A stretch of DNA of 64,000 nucleotides from Ornithinicoccus halotolerans (GTDB taxonomy: Bacteria; Actinomycetota; Actinomycetes; Actinomycetales; Dermatophilaceae): positions 20,095-84,094 of the forward strand of contig NZ_WIQI01000005.1 of assembly GCF_009602535.1 (NCBI RefSeq), given 5' to 3'. Under the pieces are notes generated by a model that saw only the letters and a list, made by a program, of their open reading frames with translations, did not search any database and was not told the DNA's origin. Shown one piece after another: positions 8,233 through 16,407 of this stretch (position 1 is its first letter; each line of letters starts with the position of its first letter). The position numbers and the translations under genes were made by a program.

Positions 8233-9731
8233 GCCGCTACCTGCTCGGTCCGCACGGGGGCGGTGTCGGGGGTGCGCGGGTCCGGCCGGAGGTAGGAGAG
8301 CACCACGACCAAGGCCACGTTGGCGAGCAGGCCGATGATGCCGTTGGGCAGGCCCCACGGGCTCTCGTAGCCGGCGAACGTCAGCCCGCCCGCGAGCACC
8401 GCCCCGACCGCGGCCCCGACGAGGGCGCCGGTGGCGGACATCCGCTTCCAGTACAGCCCCAGCATGAACGCCGGTGCGATCTGGGCCAGCAGCTCCAGCT
8501 TGAGCACGAAGATCTGGTAGAGGGTGCCCGGCGGGTTCCAGGCGATCATCAGCAGCACCGCCACGGCCGCCACGCTCACCCACTTGCCGACCTTGACCTG
8601 GGTCGCCTCGTCGGCCCGGCGGCCGATCGCGGTCTGCCCGAAGACGTCGCGGGAGATCATGGAGCCGAACGCCAGCAGGGCCGAGTCGGCGGTGGACACG
8701 ATGGCGGCGACGACGCCGCCGAAGAAGACCACCATGAGCAGGTACATCACCGGGTGCAGGGCGGCGACGTCGTTGGCCATCCGGCCGACCAGCTGCTCGG
8801 ACTCGCCCTCGGTCAGCCCGGGGTAGAGGGTGATGCCGATGATCCCGATGACGAACACGAACGCGGTCGTCACCAGCGGCATCCAGGCCATGCCGGCCAG
8901 GGACCGGCGCAGCGTCTGCTCGCTGCGCGCCGCGTAGACGCGCTGGATGGCGTGGGGGTACATCGCCGCGGCGAGGCCGACCATGACGATCATCGACAGC
9001 CAGCCGACCAGGCCGGGCCACTCCGGGGTGGCGATCTTGTCCGGCGCCTGCGTGTGCAGGTACTCGGTGACCGCGCCCGGGGTGCCGCCGGCCAGGTACA
9101 GGCCGCCCAGCAGCAGCGCCAGCACCCCCAGCAGCAGCGCGATGCCCTGCATGACGTCGGTCATGGCAACGGCGCGCATCCCGCCCACCCAGGAGTAGGT
9201 GAGCATGACCAGCACGAAGCCGATCACGCCCACCTGGTAGGGGACGGTGTTGCCGGTCAGCCCGCTGATGCCCTGCCCCATGGCCACCAGCTGCTCCAGC
9301 AGGTAGTTGCCCAGCCCCCACAGCAGCAGGAAGGTCACCACCCCTGCGAGGGCCCGGGAGCCGAACCGGTGGTGGATCCAGTCGATGGGGGTGACGAAGT
9401 GGTGGCGCCGGGCGACCATGTACAACCGCGGCGCGAACAGCAGGTACGCGACCACGACCGCGGTCATGAACGGCACCGACATCCACCAGGAGAACCCCGT
9501 GCGGTAGGCGGTCGGGGCGTAGCCCACGACCGAGTTGCCGCTGTACTGGGTCGCGTACAGCGTGAAGAACAGGGCGACCAGGCCCAGGTCCCGGCCGGCC
9601 AGGAAGTAGCCGGCCAGCGACTCCTTGGCCCGGGGCCGCCGGCGACCCGCGACCCAGCCGAGGGCGAGCATGATCGCGGCGTAGACCAGCAGGATGATGA
9701 CACCGCTGGCGCCTCCGAAGGTGAGGTTCAC
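8229..9731 (-). CDS. Sodium:solute symporter (SSS family)
   Basis: 500 residues with roughly thirteen hydrophobic segments. Family features seen: YFLAGRDLGLVALFFTLYATQYSGNSVVGYAPTAYRTGF in the first helices, the SSS signature region LTYSWVGGMRAVAMTDVMQG, and FFGGVVAAIVSTADSALLAFGSMISRD, which contains the conserved Ser/Thr sodium-site residues. It starts at GTG 9731, overlapping the stop of the small upstream membrane protein. Together they resemble the YhjB/YhjC-like pairs in which a two-helix DUF3311 protein precedes an SSS carrier. It probably imports the carboxylate degraded by the operon using the sodium gradient. Confidence 0.92.
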   Translation of the reverse strand: MNLTFGGASGVIILLVYAAIMLALGWVAGRRRPRAKESLAGYFLAGRDLGLVALFFTLYATQYSGNSVVGYAPTAYRTGFSWWMSVPFMTAVVVAYLLFAPRLYMVARRHHFVTPIDWIHHRFGSRALAGVVTFLLLWGLGNYLLEQLVAMGQGISGLTGNTVPYQVGVIGFVLVMLTYSWVGGMRAVAMTDVMQGIALLLGVLALLLGGLYLAGGTPGAVTEYLHTQAPDKIATPEWPGLVGWLSMIVMVGLAAAMYPHAIQRVYAARSEQTLRRSLAGMAWMPLVTTAFVFVIGIIGITLYPGLTEGESEQLVGRMANDVAALHPVMYLLMVVFFGGVVAAIVSTADSALLAFGSMISRDVFGQTAIGRRADEATQVKVGKWVSVAAVAVLLMIAWNPPGTLYQIFVLKLELLAQIAPAFMLGLYWKRMSATGALVGAAVGAVLAGGLTFAGYESPWGLPNGIIGLLANVALVVVLSYLRPDPRTPDTAPVRTEQVAA

Positions 9732-10003
9732 CGGTCCCCCTCCCCACCCTGCTGGCCGCTGGCGTCCTCGACGTCCTCCAGCCGCCACTGGGTCAGGCAG
9801 GCCCAGCAGGTGATCGCCGACAGCGCCACGGCCGCCAGGACCGAGACCCAGAACCAGGCGGGCAGGCCCAGCACGAACGGGTCCACCGTCCCGGCAGGGA
9901 CGTACCAGGGGACTCCCGCCAGGATGGCCACTGCCAGCAGGATCCACAGCAGCGGTCGCGAGATGGGTTCACGGGCGGGCGGCACCGCGCGCTGGTGGGT
10001 CAT
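9728..10003 (-). CDS. DUF3311-type small membrane protein, symporter partner
   Basis: 91 residues with two predicted membrane helices (LLWILLAVAILAGVPWYVP and LPAWFWVSVLAAVALSAITCWACL) and a charged C-terminal tail. The spacing of the helices and the W..L motif after helix 2 fit DUF3311 proteins, which are routinely encoded directly before SSS transporters. The stop overlaps the symporter start, so both are probably made together. It is most likely an accessory or folding subunit of the carrier. It is the first gene of the operon; the regulatory palindromes lie just upstream. Confidence 0.75.
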   Translation of the reverse strand: MTHQRAVPPAREPISRPLLWILLAVAILAGVPWYVPAGTVDPFVLGLPAWFWVSVLAAVALSAITCWACLTQWRLEDVEDASGQQGGEGDR

Positions 10004-10037
10004 CGTTGATCCCTTCGTGGTCGGACCCACCGAAGGC

Positions 10038-10099
10038 TTGTATACAAAGAGGCGACCGTCAACCCCAGCCGTCGGGATTTTGCCAAGTTCTGTACACAA
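10038..10099. promoter_or_regulatory. Pair of GntR/FadR-type operator sites
   Basis: TTGTATACAA at 10038-10047 is a perfect 10-bp palindrome in otherwise GC-rich DNA. CTGTACACAA at 10090-10099 matches it at eight of ten positions. Their centres are 52 bp apart, close to five helical turns. FCD-type GntR regulators typically bind T-GT----AC-A, which both sites fit. They lie between the divergent symporter operon and the methyltransferase gene, the natural place for control by the GntR protein at 7579-8232. A TTGACG hexamer, read on the minus strand, lies beside the first site. Confidence 0.6.
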
Positions 10100-10127
10100 C
10101 GTGGCTCATCCGGTACACAGGTCTGTT

Positions 10128-10952
10128 ATGGCGGCGACCTACATCCACGGCCACGGCGAACCGGTGCTGCGCTCCCACCGGTGGCGCACGGTGCAGAACT
10201 CGGCGGCCTACCTGCTGCCCTACCTGCGCCCCGGCCACCGGCTGCTCGACGTGGGCTCCGGGCCGGGCACCATCACCGCCGACCTGGCCCGCCTGGTGGG
10301 CCCGGAGCACCTCACCGCGCTGGAGCGGACTGAGGACGCACTCGCGCTCACCCGGGCCGAGCTGGAGCGGCAGCGGGTGGCCGGTCCCCGGCTGCTGGTG
10401 GGCGACGCCACGGACCTGCCGCTCCCGGACGACTCCGTCGACGTGGTGCACGCCCACCAGGTGCTGCAGCACGTGGCCGACCCGGTCGCGGTACTGCGGC
10501 AGATGCTCCGGGTGTGCCGCCCGGACGGCGTCGTCGCGGCGCGGGACGCCGACTACGCCGCGTTCGCCTGGTACCCGCGCCACCCGGCGCTGGACCGCTG
10601 GATGCGCCTCTACCAGAGCGTCGCGCGCGCCGGCGGCGGGGACCCGGACGCGGGGCGGGCGCTGTACGCCTGGGCCCGGGCCGCCGGCGCGGCCTGGGTG
10701 GTGCCCAGCACCAGCACCTGGCTGCACGTGGGGGAGGAGGCCCGGTGGTGGGGGGAGCTGTGGGCCGACCGGGTCAGCGACCCTGCCGGCACCTTCGCCC
10801 GCACGGCCCTGGAGCGGGGCCTGGCCGACCAGGACGAGCTGGCCGCGCTCGCCGACGGCTGGCGGGAGTGGGCGGGGGAGCCGGACGCGTGGTTCTGCCT
10901 GCTGCACGGCGAGGTGCTGTGCGGCCCGGCCGGCGACCCACCGGAGGCCTGA
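10128..10952 (+). CDS. Class I SAM-dependent methyltransferase
   Basis: 274 residues from ATG 10128. Motif I LLDVGSGPGTITADLARL, acidic loop ALERTEDALALTRAE, motif II GDATDLPLPDDSVDVVHAHQVLQHVADPVAVLRQMLRVCRPDGVVAARD. This is the UbiE/Methyltransf_11 pattern of small-molecule methyltransferases. The rest of the protein is a substrate cap rich in Trp. The same frame is open far upstream across the symporter gene, but this is antisense noise. No Shine-Dalgarno sequence is visible. The gene faces away from the symporter operon and shares its operator region, but nothing else links it to that pathway. The substrate is unknown. Confidence 0.88.
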   Translation: MAATYIHGHGEPVLRSHRWRTVQNSAAYLLPYLRPGHRLLDVGSGPGTITADLARLVGPEHLTALERTEDALALTRAELERQRVAGPRLLVGDATDLPLPDDSVDVVHAHQVLQHVADPVAVLRQMLRVCRPDGVVAARDADYAAFAWYPRHPALDRWMRLYQSVARAGGGDPDAGRALYAWARAAGAAWVVPSTSTWLHVGEEARWWGELWADRVSDPAGTFARTALERGLADQDELAALADGWREWAGEPDAWFCLLHGEVLCGPAGDPPEA

Positions 10953-11004
10953 CCGGTCACCCGGCCCGGCCGCTACCTCTGCCCGGTTGCCCGCCGTCCG
11001 CGGG

Positions 11005-11799
11005 TCAGCCAGGCCCGAGCGGGAACGTCCGCAGCCAGCCGCACATCCCGGCGCGCCGCGGCCCGGGGTGCCCCTCGGCGTGGTCGTGACGCGCGTCGGC
11101 CAGGTAGCTGGCGTCACCGGCCGCCAGCCGGGCCAGCTGCTGGCCGGTGCGGTCGGCCTGGGCGCGGGCGCCCTGCTCCCACCGTTCGGTCCACTCCTCC
11201 AGCCGGGGCTTCACCAGCACCGCGGCGGCCTGGTGCAGCGGCTCCAGCGCCTCCGGGCCGTGCTGCTCGACCCGGTCCCGGAGCACGAGGTAACCCTCCA
11301 GGGCCAGGTCCCGCCGGCGGCGGGCGGCCTCGGCCACGGCGTCCGGGCCGGCGTCCGACGAGGGCAGCCGGACCGCCTGCTGGTAGCGGTCGGGATCGGC
11401 CAGCACGTCCGGCGGGAAGGTCAGCACGGCGTCACCGGCCTCGGGCAGGCCGCGGTTCTGCATGATGACCACGATCTCCAGGCCGCCGGTGTTGACCAGC
11501 CGGTGCACCGTGCCGGGGGTGAACCAGAACACCTCGCCGGGTGCGAGGGCGTGCTGGCCGGCGCCGCTACCGTCCAGGGTCTGCACCGCGCCGCTGCCGG
11601 CGAGCACGACGTAGGCCTCGGCCGACACGGTGTGCAGGTGCGGGGTCCCCCCACCCACCAGCTCCCAGTCGAGGGCCGTCCCGGCGCCCGGGCCGCTCCC
11701 CAGCTCGCCGGCCAGGATGTGGTCGGCGTCCGGCACCGGGAAGTCGTAGACCTGCAGGTGGCTCACGTTCACCGCCCCCGGGAAGCCCGACTCAGCCAT
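11005..11799 (-). CDS. Cupin-domain protein
   Basis: 264 residues from ATG 11799. Cupin motif 1 is seen as TPHLHTVSAEAYVVLAGSGAVQTL (H-x-H...E...G) and motif 2 as APGEVFWFTPGTVHRLVN, giving a plausible 3-His/1-Glu metal site. The C-terminal half is helical (ALEGYLVLRDRVEQHGPEAL and onward) and unlike anything I recognise. It overlaps the upstream PmoA-like gene by 8 bp and is the last gene of the MocA/PmoA/cupin operon. It may be a sugar isomerase, a dioxygenase or a binding protein; the sequence does not decide. Confidence 0.72.
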   Translation of the reverse strand: MAESGFPGAVNVSHLQVYDFPVPDADHILAGELGSGPGAGTALDWELVGGGTPHLHTVSAEAYVVLAGSGAVQTLDGSGAGQHALAPGEVFWFTPGTVHRLVNTGGLEIVVIMQNRGLPEAGDAVLTFPPDVLADPDRYQQAVRLPSSDAGPDAVAEAARRRRDLALEGYLVLRDRVEQHGPEALEPLHQAAAVLVKPRLEEWTERWEQGARAQADRTGQQLARLAAGDASYLADARHDHAEGHPGPRRAGMCGWLRTFPLGPG

Positions 11800-12709
11800 C
11801 GCCGCCCTCCAGCACGTCGTGGACCCGCTGCACCAGGTCCTGGCACGTCCCAGTGTCCAGCGCGCCGGCATGGACCGCGACCCCGTAGCGGAACGTCAGC
11901 GTCGCGCCGGGGTCGAAGCCGACCTCCTCGCTGAAGAACGGTGCGGGGCACAGCGCGGCGAACGGCTCGCTGCGCACGAACCACTGCGGCGGGCAAGCCG
12001 GGTTGCCGGGCCCGTCGACCATGACGATGCCCGAGCTGGTCCCGGTGCCGTCGTGCCGGCCGCTGTAGCCACACCAGGACGCGCGCCTGCCGCGCACGTC
12101 CTCACCCGAACCGGCCACGCCCGCGGACAGCACCTGCCCGCCGGTGAACGACCGCGGCCCGCGCCAGAACAGCCCGCCGTAGCCGGCGTTCTCCCGGCCC
12201 TTGGTGGTGGGGCTGCCGATCGGCAGCGGCTCCTCGCTGCTGTTGCGCATGCTCGAGGTGAAGGTCAGCACCCAGGTCGCCTCGTCCAGCACGCGGGCGC
12301 CGAGCGTCCGGGTCTCGGCCACGACCTCGGCGCCGGCCCGGGTGCGCCACACCAGCTCCTCCTCGACCGCGAGCGCCCCGCCGTCGGTGCCCAGCCGGGT
12401 GAAGCGCTGGTGCTCCATCGACCCGTTGCTGTCCCGCTGGAGGTAGCCGCCGACCTCGGGCACGTAGTCGCCGCCGCCCCAGAAGTTGTGCCGGCCGACC
12501 ACCGGCAGCGCCCAGGAGATCCCCTTGTGCCAGACGTGGTCGTGCGGCCGGTACAGGGTGACCAGCTGACCGGCCAGGTCGTGGATCGGGTGCAGGTACG
12601 GCTTGGGCGACTCCAGCTGCGGCTCGGCGGGCCGGTGCACGTAGCGGAACAGCAGCCGGCCGCCGCTGCGTGCCTCCAGCGCCTCGTCGTGCTCGACCAG
12701 CTCGATCAT
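11792..12709 (-). CDS. PmoA-like family protein (DUF6807)
   Basis: 305 residues. It contains RPYLHP-like 'KPYLHPIHDLAGQLVTLYRPHDHVWHKGISWALPVVGRHNFWGGG' and later GLFWRGPRSFTGG, which match the group annotated 'PmoA family' (named after a methane-oxidation annotation but found in sugar-catabolic clusters). The fold is probably a galactose-mutarotase-like beta-sandwich, consistent with conserved His in HDHVWH. No signal peptide. It is next to a Gfo/Idh/MocA oxidoreductase, a pairing that is frequent, and so probably acts on a carbohydrate. The role is unproven. The run quoted here is shortened evidence; key residues are the HDHVWHKG histidines. Confidence 0.7.
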   Translation of the reverse strand: MIELVEHDEALEARSGGRLLFRYVHRPAEPQLESPKPYLHPIHDLAGQLVTLYRPHDHVWHKGISWALPVVGRHNFWGGGDYVPEVGGYLQRDSNGSMEHQRFTRLGTDGGALAVEEELVWRTRAGAEVVAETRTLGARVLDEATWVLTFTSSMRNSSEEPLPIGSPTTKGRENAGYGGLFWRGPRSFTGGQVLSAGVAGSGEDVRGRRASWCGYSGRHDGTGTSSGIVMVDGPGNPACPPQWFVRSEPFAALCPAPFFSEEVGFDPGATLTFRYGVAVHAGALDTGTCQDLVQRVHDVLEGGDG

Positions 12710-12742
12710 GGGCGGGTCTCCTCCGGGTCGGTAGCGGCGTGG

Positions 12743-13981
12743 CTAGGGGCGGCTGGACGTGCCGTCGGCGCCGGCGGCCGGCCAGGGCGTGCCGTCGCCG
12801 TCCATCCGGTCGTAGAAGGCGTGGCCGGGGGCGATCTCGCCGGCCCGCACGGTGCGGTCGGTGAACGCCGAGGCGTAGATGGCGGCACTCAGCTCGAGGG
12901 TGCGGCGGGCGTCCGGGAGCGGCACCGGCAGCGGCCCGCCGGTCCGGATGGCGGCCAGCGCCCGGCCGACCTGCCCGCGGTGGCTGGTGCGGTCGACCTC
13001 CGCCCCTGCCGCCTCGGCGGGGTCGGCGTCATCGACCGGGTCGACGGGGTCGACGGTGTCGCGCGCGCTGCGGCCCGCCTCGTCGGCCCAGCGGGTGGTC
13101 AGCTCCTCGTGGCCGGGTGCGGCGGTGAGCCGCCAGTCGGACTCGCCGTGGCCGTACAGGTGGTGCAGCTCGACCGTGGCGTGCTCGGTGTCGAACCGCA
13201 GCTCGCTGCTCTCCCGGGGGGACAGCAGCGAGTTGACCACGCTGACCAGCGTGCCGTCGGCCATCGTGACCAGCGCCATCGACACGTCCTCGGTGTCGAC
13301 GTCGCGGGCCTGCCGGGCCGCGACCGCGCGGACCTCGCGCCACGGGCCGAGCACCGACAGCAGCAGGTCGACCTGATGGATGCCGTGGCCCATCGTCGGG
13401 CCCCCGCCCTCGGCGTCCCAGGTCCCGCGCCAGGGCGTCTCGAAGTAGGACGGCGGCCGGTACCACTGGGTGTGGCAGGTGGCCAGCAGCGAGCGGCCCA
13501 GGGTGCCGTCACCCAGCCACCGGCGCAGCCGCTCGGCGGCGGCGCCGAACCGGTGCTGGAAGACCACGCCGGCGCGCGCGTGCCGGCCTCTCCGGTCGGC
13601 CGGGGCGGCGTCCTGGGCCGCGACCAGCCGGTCGAAGTCCGCCAGCGACAGCGCCGGCGGCTTCTCCAGCAGCACGTGCACCCCGCTGGCCAGCGCCTCC
13701 GCGGCCAGCGCCACGTGCGTGCCGGGCGGGGTGCACACGTGCACGACGTCCAGGCCGTCCCCGCTGGCCAGCAGCTCCTGCAGGCTCCCGGCAACGGCGG
13801 CCGCCTCGTGCTCCCGGCCGAACTCCTCGGCGCGCCCGCGGTCCAGGTCGGCCACGCCGGCGAGCTCGACGTCATCCCGGTGGGCGCGGAGCGCCCGCGC
13901 GTGGGCGGCGGCGATCCCCCCGGTGCCGACGATCCCGGCACGGAGCGGAGCGGAGTCGGGACGGGGAGGCGCGGTCGGCAT
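12743..13981 (-). CDS. Gfo/Idh/MocA family oxidoreductase
   Basis: 412 residues. N-terminal Rossmann motif AGIVGTGGIAAAHARAL, then GVADLDRGRAEEFG, HVCTPPGTHVALAAEAL and the family's catalytic-lysine segment VLLEKPPALSLADFD. The C-terminal alpha/beta substrate domain is present, including GGGPTMGHGIHQVDLLL with the conserved Asp/His. Members oxidise or reduce sugar derivatives with NAD(P). It is the first gene of a three-gene operon with the PmoA-like and cupin genes. A LacI-type operator lies 18 bp before its start, so it is probably induced by a sugar. The exact substrate is unknown. Confidence 0.9.
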   Translation of the reverse strand: MPTAPPRPDSAPLRAGIVGTGGIAAAHARALRAHRDDVELAGVADLDRGRAEEFGREHEAAAVAGSLQELLASGDGLDVVHVCTPPGTHVALAAEALASGVHVLLEKPPALSLADFDRLVAAQDAAPADRRGRHARAGVVFQHRFGAAAERLRRWLGDGTLGRSLLATCHTQWYRPPSYFETPWRGTWDAEGGGPTMGHGIHQVDLLLSVLGPWREVRAVAARQARDVDTEDVSMALVTMADGTLVSVVNSLLSPRESSELRFDTEHATVELHHLYGHGESDWRLTAAPGHEELTTRWADEAGRSARDTVDPVDPVDDADPAEAAGAEVDRTSHRGQVGRALAAIRTGGPLPVPLPDARRTLELSAAIYASAFTDRTVRAGEIAPGHAFYDRMDGDGTPWPAAGADGTSSRP

Positions 13982-13998
13982 ACGAGTGCCCTCCAGTT

Positions 13999-14014
13999 GG
14001 GAATGCGCTTTCCC
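13999..14014. promoter_or_regulatory. LacI-family operator before the MocA-type operon
   Basis: GGGAATGCGCTTTCCC is a 16-bp palindrome with a single mismatched base pair, centred on the CG that LacI-family proteins typically intercalate. It is only 18 bp upstream of the ATG at 13981, where a bound repressor would block transcription. No LacI gene adjoins it, so the regulator is probably encoded elsewhere. Confidence 0.6.
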
Positions 14015-14099
14015 TCATCAACCTAGCAGACCCGGGTGCCCCGCGACGATCACCGTGCCGCGCCGACCACCCTGCCGCGCGGAGCGGGGCGCAGCGGCA

Positions 14100-14492
14100 T
14101 CACGCCACGCGCTGGAGCAGCACCAGCCCGCCGAGCACCACGGCCGCCACGACCAGCAGCCGGGGCCAGATCCGCCGGAACGGCTTGCCGGCGACGAGCA
14201 GGCCCACCACGACCGGCACGCTGAACAGGCTCATCGACAGTCCCGCCCACATCAGGCCCACGACGGGCTCGGGGTCGCCGCACTCGATGAAGCACCCGGT
14301 CCAGCTGAACACGGCGAGCAGCGCTACCTGCCCGGCGGGAAGACCCACGACGGCGAGCGCCAGGACGGCGGCCAGGATGCCTCGCACCGCATGTCGCGCA
14401 CCGGAGCTCCGCCCGCTCGGCCGCGGTGCGGGTCCGAGCCGCCCGTCGGCTTGGTACCCGGCGTGGCCCGGTGACTCCTCCGACGCCGACAT
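14100..14492 (-). CDS. Small membrane protein of unknown function
   Basis: 130 residues. A roughly 35-residue polar N-terminus is followed by about three to four hydrophobic segments (ILAAVLALAVVGLPAGQVALLAVF, PVVGLMWAGLSMSLFSVPVVVGLLVAG, and LLVVAAVVLGGLVLL). Two Cys (CFIEC) sit in the first extramembrane loop and could form a disulfide or bind metal. It is a single gene diverging from the LigD-like gene. No family recognised. Confidence 0.6.
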   Translation of the reverse strand: MSASEESPGHAGYQADGRLGPAPRPSGRSSGARHAVRGILAAVLALAVVGLPAGQVALLAVFSWTGCFIECGDPEPVVGLMWAGLSMSLFSVPVVVGLLVAGKPFRRIWPRLLVVAAVVLGGLVLLQRVA

Positions 14493-14687
14493 GCATGACC
14501 TCCCTCGCGTCCCGCCGCAGCGGCGAGAACCGTTGATCCTGACCGAGGGGGTGCCGGTGGGCGCGGCTGAAGGCCGCCCCCCGGTCGCCCTCCGGGAGGA
14601 AGACTGCCACAGCCAGGCCGTGCCGTACGCAGCGTGCCCGTCGAGTGGCGCACGGCATCACCGGGCGAATGCTGCCAGCATGGCGGC

Positions 14688-16298
14688 ATGGCCAGCCGTG
14701 GTGGCGAGGACCCGCTGGAGCGCTACCGGCGGATGCGCGACTTCGCGCGGACGCCCGAGCCGAGCGGGGAGCGGCCGGAGCCCGAGGACGGGGACCGGCG
14801 GTTCGTCGTGCAGCGACACCGGGCGACCCGGCGCCACTACGACTTCCGGCTCGAGATCGACGGCGTCCTGGTGAGCTGGGCGGTGCCCAAGGGGCCGACC
14901 CTTGACCCCGGCGCCCGGCGGCTCGCGGTGCACGTGGAGGACCACCCGATCGAGTACCTGCACTTCGAGGGCGTGATCCCCGAGGGGGAGTACGGCGGCG
15001 GTGACGTGATCGTGTGGGACATGGGGAGCTGGGAGCCGGTCAAGCCCGACGACCCCGCCACGGGGGTCCGGGAGGGCGAGCTGCACCTGGACCTGCACGG
15101 GGAGAAGCTGGCCGGCCGGTTCGTCTTGGTGCGCACCGAGAAGGGCGACTCGGGTGGGGACAAGGAGCAGTGGATGCTGCTGCACAAGAAGGACGAGCAC
15201 GCGGTGGAAGGGTGGGACGCCGAGGACCACCCCCGCTCGGTGCTGACCCGCCGCACCAACGCCGAGGTCAAGGCCGACCCCGACCGGCTCTGGCGCTCGG
15301 ACCTGCCGGCGGCCGAGGCCGCGGTGGAGCTGCGGGCGGAGGCGCCCGAGGCCCCTACCCTCGAGCAGCTGGAGGCGCTCGACGCGCTGGGGGAGGAGGG
15401 CGACTGGGAGGTGTTCGGCCGCACGGTGCGGGTGACCAACCTCGACAAGGAGCTGTTCCCGGCGCGCGAGGGGGAGCAGCCGGTCAGCAAGCGGGAGCTG
15501 CTGCGGTACGCGGCCGCGATCGCCCCGGTGGTGGTGCCGTACCTGGCCGGCCGGGCGCTCAACATGCACCGGTACCCGCAGGGCGCCGGCGGCAAGGGGT
15601 TCTGGCACAAGGAGCTGCCCGACCACGCGCCGGACTGGCTGCCTCGGTGGGACAACCCGGACGCCGACCCGGGGGAGACGCAGACCTACCTGGTGGTCGA
15701 CGAGGCGGCGGCGCTGGTGTGGGCGGCGAACTACGGGGCGCTGGAGTGGCACCCGTGGACCTCCCCGACCGAGGCGCCGGACCGGCCGAGCTACGTGCTG
15801 TTCGACATCGACCCCGGCGAGCGCACCGGCTGGGAGGAGACGTTGGAGCTGGCACGGCTGCACCGCACCGCCTTCGACCACATGGAGGTGCGCGCCTACC
15901 CCAAGGTCACCGGCAAGCGCGGCATCCAGGTGTGGGTGCCGATCGCCCCGGGACCCTCCTTCGACGAGACGCGGGAGTGGGCCGAGAAGGTCTCCCGCAG
16001 CATCGGCACAGTGCTGCCCGACCTCATCAGCTGGAAGTGGCAGCTGAAGGAGCGCAACGGACGGGCGCGGCTGGACTACACCCAGAACGCGGTCAACAAG
16101 ACCCTCGTCGCGCCGTACAGCCCCCGGCCGGCACCGGGTGCACCGGTCTCGGTGCCGATCAGCTGGGACGAGCTGGACGACCCCGACCTACGGCCGGACC
16201 GGTGGACGATCCGTAGCCTGCCCGACCGGCTCGAGGAGGTCGGGGACCTGTTCCGCCCGGTGCTGCACCACGACCAGCGGCTGCCCAAGGTGAGGTAG
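14688..16298 (+). CDS. LigD-like 3'-phosphoesterase + polymerase/primase protein, no ligase domain
   Basis: 536 residues from ATG 14688. Residues about 35-170 form the LigD phosphoesterase (PE) domain: RHRATRRHYDFRLE with His50, HVEDH with His82/86, and EGEYGGGDVIVWD. Residues about 255-530 form the archaeo-eukaryotic-primase-type POL domain: VTNLDKELFP, LNMHRYPQG, and VLFDIDPG with catalytic Asp373/375. KERNGRARLDYTQNAVNKTL follows. No ATP-dependent ligase domain and no neighbouring Ku gene are present. In mycobacterial LigD the order is POL-PE-LIG; here it is PE-POL. It probably processes and extends DNA ends in non-homologous end joining with a separately encoded ligase. It may instead serve a stationary-phase repair role. 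Confidence 0.88.
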   Translation: MASRGGEDPLERYRRMRDFARTPEPSGERPEPEDGDRRFVVQRHRATRRHYDFRLEIDGVLVSWAVPKGPTLDPGARRLAVHVEDHPIEYLHFEGVIPEGEYGGGDVIVWDMGSWEPVKPDDPATGVREGELHLDLHGEKLAGRFVLVRTEKGDSGGDKEQWMLLHKKDEHAVEGWDAEDHPRSVLTRRTNAEVKADPDRLWRSDLPAAEAAVELRAEAPEAPTLEQLEALDALGEEGDWEVFGRTVRVTNLDKELFPAREGEQPVSKRELLRYAAAIAPVVVPYLAGRALNMHRYPQGAGGKGFWHKELPDHAPDWLPRWDNPDADPGETQTYLVVDEAAALVWAANYGALEWHPWTSPTEAPDRPSYVLFDIDPGERTGWEETLELARLHRTAFDHMEVRAYPKVTGKRGIQVWVPIAPGPSFDETREWAEKVSRSIGTVLPDLISWKWQLKERNGRARLDYTQNAVNKTLVAPYSPRPAPGAPVSVPISWDELDDPDLRPDRWTIRSLPDRLEEVGDLFRPVLHHDQRLPKVR

Positions 16299-16394
16299 CG
16301 GCGCGGGTCACCTCTGGGTCGGCCATCCGCGCTGGTCGGGGAGCAGACCCGGCCGGCCCTGGCGGCGACCGGCGCGCGGGCGCGGGCCCTCGCC

Positions 16395-16400
16395 TAGGCT
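16395..16400 (+). promoter_or_regulatory. -10 box (TAGGCT) for leaderless start of the GNAT gene
   Basis: TAGGCT lies seven bases before the GTG at 16408, and no ribosome-binding sequence intervenes. The geometry implies a leaderless transcript and supports GTG 16408 as the start. Confidence 0.42.
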
Positions 16401-16407
16401 CCGGGCT

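Noticed and set aside
10090..10120. GTACACAG at 10113-10120 as a third GntR operator
   Set aside because: Only about six of ten positions match TTGTATACAA, too weak to call.
11819..14026. Long plus-strand open frame (735 codons) opposite the PmoA-like and MocA genes
   Set aside because: Antisense shadow in very GC-rich DNA; the minus strand carries recognisable MocA and PmoA-like motifs across the same bases.
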